This document shows positions 23,161 to 25,358 of a stretch of DNA of 25,358 nucleotides, piece by piece. This stretch comes from Thermoanaerobaculales bacterium. GTDB taxonomy: Bacteria; Acidobacteriota; Thermoanaerobaculia; Thermoanaerobaculales; Sulfomarinibacteraceae. Both the position numbers and the translations under genes were made by a program. The stretch is taken from contig DAOPQC010000017.1 in assembly GCA_035358815.1 (NCBI GenBank), positions 1-25,358 of the forward strand, read 5' to 3'. Every line of letters begins with the position of its first letter. Position 1 is the stretch's first letter. The notes beneath the pieces are model-generated. The model was given only the letters and a program-made list of their open reading frames with translations, did not search any database and was not told where the DNA came from.

Positions 23161-23894
23161 TCCAGGTGGTCGTGGCGCACCATCCGGACCTCGCCGCCGT
23201 AGAGCTCGCGGATGGTGCTCCCGTCGAGCCGGTTGGTCGGGTGGACGTCGACCGTGCCGTGGACGCAGATGACGGACCGGACGAACGACTGCACGAAGCC
23301 GAGGTCGTGCGACACCAGGATCACCGTGGTGGTCCGGTTGAGCTCCTGCAGCAGGTCGAAGAAGTCGCGCTCCACCTTCTGGTCGAGGCCCGAGGCGGGC
23401 TCGTCGAGCAGCAGCAGCTCGGGGCTTGCGGTCAGCGCACGGGCCAGCAGCACCCGCTGCCGCTGGCCGCCCGAGAGGTCGGCGAAGGGCCGCCGCTCGA
23501 GGCCGGTTAGGCCCACCCGCTCGAGGGTCGCGGCGGCGGCGGCGAGGTCCGCCCGGTCGAACCGGCCGGCGAGGCGCCGCGGCCCGAGCCGGCCCATCAG
23601 CACGACGTCGAGGACGCGCACCGGGAAGGCCTTGTCGAGGGTCGCGTGCTGGGCCATGTAGCCGATCCGGTGGCGGGCCCGCCGGGGGGCAGTGCCGAGG
23701 ACCCGGATCCGCCCGGCGGTCGGCTCGAGCAGGCCCAGGATCAGCTTGAGCAGGGTGGTCTTGCCACCGCCGTTGGGGCCGATCACGCAGGCGAAGGAGA
23801 GCGGCTCGATGGCCAGGCTGACGTCGTCCAGTACCGGGTGGCGGCCGTCGAAGGCGAACGACACGCGCTCGAGCTCGATCACCGGCGAGCTCAC
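23157..23894 (-). CDS. znuC: Metal ABC transporter ATP-binding protein (ZnuC-like)
   Basis: ATPase of 245 residues that powers the importer. Walker A GPNGGGKTT (39-47), Q-loop IGYMAQHATLDKAFPV, signature LSGGQRQRVLLARAL, Walker B LLLLDEPASGLD and switch His in VSHDLGFV are all present. The Q-loop wording and the C-terminal HPTNRLDGSTIRELYGG are typical of zinc/manganese systems. GTG start overlaps the stop of the solute-binding gene (GTGA), and its own stop overlaps the permease start in the same way. Confidence 0.95.
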   Translation of the reverse strand: MSSPVIELERVSFAFDGRHPVLDDVSLAIEPLSFACVIGPNGGGKTTLLKLILGLLEPTAGRIRVLGTAPRRARHRIGYMAQHATLDKAFPVRVLDVVLMGRLGPRRLAGRFDRADLAAAAATLERVGLTGLERRPFADLSGGQRQRVLLARALTASPELLLLDEPASGLDQKVERDFFDLLQELNRTTTVILVSHDLGFVQSFVRSVICVHGTVDVHPTNRLDGSTIRELYGGEVRMVRHDHLE

Positions 23895-24772
23895 GGCCCG
23901 CCCCCCAGCGCGGCGGCGATGTCACGCGCCATCCGCTCGAGGTTGGCGATCAGGTCCCCCGCCATCGGGTCGAGCGCGACCAACCGGCAGCCCACGGCCT
24001 CGGCCACCGCGGCGGCCGAGCTGCCGCGCAGCTGCGGCTGGGTGAACAGGGCGGTCGCCCCGGAGGCGGTCGCCCGCTCGACGACCTGCGCGAGCTGGCG
24101 GGGCGTCGGCTCCTTGCCGCCGACCTCGACCGCGATCTGCTCGAGCCCGTAGCGGCGCGCGAAGTAGCCGAACGCGGGGTGGAACACGAACATCGTCCGG
24201 CCGCGGCACGGCGCCAGGATGCCCTCGATGCGCCGGTGCACGGCGTCGAGGTCCGCGAGGTACGCCGCGAGGTTGGCGTCGAGCTCCGGGCAGCTCTTCC
24301 GGTCGAGCCGGCACAGCTGGTCGCGGACCGCGGTCGCCTCGATCTTCACCAGCACCGGGTCGAGCCAGGTGTGAGGGTCGAAGCGCTCGCCGGGGTGGGC
24401 GTCGGCGTGGCCGTCGTCGATCGGCTCGAGCGCGATGCCCAGGGAGCAGTCGGCGACCGGCAGGTCCGGCCGCAGCGCGGAGACCTTGGCGAGCAGCGGG
24501 ATCTCGAAGGGGACCCCGATCCGCAGGTAGGCGTTGGCCTCCCACAGCGCGGCGAGCTGGCGGGGCGTGGGCTCGTAGGTGTGCGGCGAGTCTCCGGGCT
24601 CGAGCAGCGCATGGACCCGGACCCGATCCCCGCCGACCCGTTCCGCCATCTCGACCTGGGGCGGGATGCTGACCCAGACCTCGAGCGGCTGGCTGCATGC
24701 CGCGCGCGGCGATGCCGCGGCCGCGAGCACGAGCGCGCAGCCGATACCGCGAAGCCGGGGCGCCAGCCTCAT
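23891..24772 (-). CDS. znuA: Metal ABC transporter solute-binding protein (ZnuA-like)
   Basis: Periplasmic zinc/manganese binder of 293 residues (cluster A-I). Signal peptide at ~1-27. Candidate metal ligands are His64 (SPHTYEPTP), His134 (FDPHTWLDP), His198 (VFHPAFGYFARRYGL) and a late Asp near 268-273 (LDPMAGD). A short acidic/His loop lies before the second ligand (DDGHADAHPGE, 119-129); it is much smaller than in E. coli ZnuA but favours zinc. Two cysteine pairs may add disulfides. The gene starts nine bases after the regulator stop, so it is second in the operon. Zinc is the preferred reading; manganese is not excluded. Confidence 0.92.
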   Translation of the reverse strand: MRLAPRLRGIGCALVLAAAASPRAACSQPLEVWVSIPPQVEMAERVGGDRVRVHALLEPGDSPHTYEPTPRQLAALWEANAYLRIGVPFEIPLLAKVSALRPDLPVADCSLGIALEPIDDGHADAHPGERFDPHTWLDPVLVKIEATAVRDQLCRLDRKSCPELDANLAAYLADLDAVHRRIEGILAPCRGRTMFVFHPAFGYFARRYGLEQIAVEVGGKEPTPRQLAQVVERATASGATALFTQPQLRGSSAAAVAEAVGCRLVALDPMAGDLIANLERMARDIAAALGGGP

Positions 24773-24781
24773 CCGATCAGC

Positions 24782-25030
24782 TCACACCTTGCACACGATG
24801 CGGCTCTCGTGGCAGTCCCCGCAGGTCTCGACGGCGTGGTTGGCGGTGAACTCGCACCAGTGCTGGCGCTGGCGCGGGCTGAGCACGCCGGTGCCGTGGC
24901 ACAGCGGGCAGGCGCCGTCGAGGGCGGCCAGGATCGCCGCGCGGATGAACTCGGAGCGGTTGGTGACGCCATCCATGGCGTCCACAAGCGCCTGATCGGC
25001 CTTGAAGGTGATGATGTGCTTGCCGTCCAC
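24782..25030 (-). CDS. Ribbon-helix-helix protein with Cys/His-rich metal-binding tail
   Basis: Probable transcription regulator of 82 residues. Residues 4-38 have the CopG/ribbon-helix-helix outline: a beta strand (KHIITFKADQALVDAMD), then TNRSEFIRAAILAAL. Residues 41-80 carry many potential metal ligands: Cys41, Cys44, His45, His57, Cys59, His65, Cys70, Cys73, His74 and Cys80 (CPLCHGTG, then CGDCH). The two CxxC pairs suggest a zinc ribbon. Start GTG has GAGGAGGCGAC upstream. As first gene of the znu operon it is well placed to sense the imported metal and repress its own promoter, like Zur or NikR in logic but from a different family. That role is inferred. Confidence 0.85.
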   Translation of the reverse strand: MDGKHIITFKADQALVDAMDGVTNRSEFIRAAILAALDGACPLCHGTGVLSPRQRQHWCEFTANHAVETCGDCHESRIVCKV

Positions 25031-25059
25031 GTCGCCTCCTCGAGCCTGTTGCGTGTTAC

Positions 25060-25088
25060 ATGGTATTACCTGGAGACACCCGTGTCAA
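25060..25088 (-). promoter_or_regulatory. Promoter with palindromes for the regulator-znu operon
   Basis: Minus strand: TTGACA (25083-25088), 17-base spacer, TACCAT (25060-25065), a near-consensus promoter. Two small palindromes overlap its boxes: GACAC-CC-GTGTC (25075-25086) on the -35 and GGTA-T-TACC (25062-25070) on the -10. They are good operator candidates for the ribbon-helix-helix protein. Confidence 0.7.
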
Positions 25089-25113
25089 TGCCGCCGATGT
25101 CGATCGCTCGTTC

Positions 25114-25133
25114 GGGCGAATCCGGCTTCGCCC
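25114..25133. other. Short hairpin in the gap before the tRNA gene
   Basis: GGGCGAA (25114-25120) pairs with TTCGCCC (25127-25133) around a six-base loop. The rest of 25089-25239 shows no gene. The hairpin has no T-tract and no assigned role. Confidence 0.4.
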
Positions 25134-25239
25134 CCTCGCCCCGTCCTGCGAACGTCGGCGAGGCGAGCCCGGCTCCATCATGACGGGAGCGCAAGCCGAA
25201 GCTGCGCGCGCCGTGCCGGCGGTCCTCGACGAGGCTCGA

Positions 25240-25269
25240 TTGACACGCGCTGCCCGCGTTTGCTACAAC
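25240..25269 (+). promoter_or_regulatory. tRNA-Ala promoter
   Basis: TTGACA (25240-25245) is a perfect -35. After 18 bases comes TACAAC (25264-25269) preceded by TGC. Transcription would begin about six bases before the mature tRNA end at 25283. Confidence 0.8.
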
Positions 25270-25282
25270 TCGCGCTCCCAGT

Positions 25283-25358
<76 letters not shown>

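Noticed and set aside
20083..23202. Open frame of 1039 codons on the plus strand
   Set aside because: Antisense to the TPR gene, secreted-protein gene and znuB, and without a domain pattern.
22294..25030. Iron or nickel importer
   Set aside because: The solute-binding protein has the cluster A-I His ligands and PHTYEPTP motif of zinc/manganese systems, and no siderophore or nickel-specific features.

Overview
The window is a GC-rich (visibly around 70%) bacterial chromosome segment from a Gram-negative organism. An Oar-type TonB-dependent receptor and a TPR protein with a carboxypeptidase-regulatory-like domain sit next to secreted proteins and a standard housekeeping core. This mix suggests Acidobacteriota (a Thermoanaerobaculia- or Holophagae-like lineage). 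That placement is inferred from gene style only; no rRNA is present. Nearly all of the window is coding. The longest gene-free stretches are 5885-6145 (hexamer repeats plus a promoter), 25031-25282 (two promoters and a hairpin) and 13401-13631 (rho leader); none exceeds 300 bases.

Layout. 1-3.8 kb: the 3' part of an outer-membrane TonB receptor, a strong intrinsic terminator, and a secreted TPR protein. 3.9-5.9 kb: an ECF sigma factor, a zinc-finger anti-sigma factor and a membrane protein with a bactofilin-like segment, in one tight unit. 6.1-10.8 kb: yceD-rpmF-plsX-fabH-fabD-fabG, the conserved ribosome/fatty-acid initiation cluster, but without acpP and fabF after fabG. 10.8-12.1 kb: a small minus-strand protein that looks like a degenerate RsbW-type fold, divergent from a CBS-domain protein coupled to a CvpA-like membrane protein. 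12.2-16.3 kb, minus strand: rho (short, with an arginine-rich N-terminus in place of the usual one), coaBC and an M48 lipoprotein metalloprotease. 16.5-20.0 kb: a three-gene ribose-type sugar ABC importer whose genes overlap by four bases. 20.1-22.1 kb, minus: a secreted beta-rich protein of unknown function and a secreted TPR protein. 22.3-25.0 kb, minus: a ribbon-helix-helix protein with a cysteine/histidine-rich tail heads a zinc/manganese importer operon (solute-binding protein, ATPase, permease). 25.3 kb: tRNA-Ala(GGC), ending exactly at the window edge.

The least ordinary points are these. (1) The regulator fused to a probable metal-binding module leads the znu operon, and small palindromes overlap the -35 and -10 of its promoter. 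(2) GGGAAC/GTTCCC hexamer arrays lie at two tandem operon junctions, with the C-rich strand always in the upstream transcript; this raises the possibility of Rho-utilisation sites. (3) The same window encodes a Rho with an unusual N-terminus. (4) An ECF sigma gene may be read from a leaderless mRNA. (5) A perfect 22-bp palindrome lies in the leader of the M48 protease gene. I did not see CRISPR arrays, insertion sequences, phage genes or a clear new defence system.
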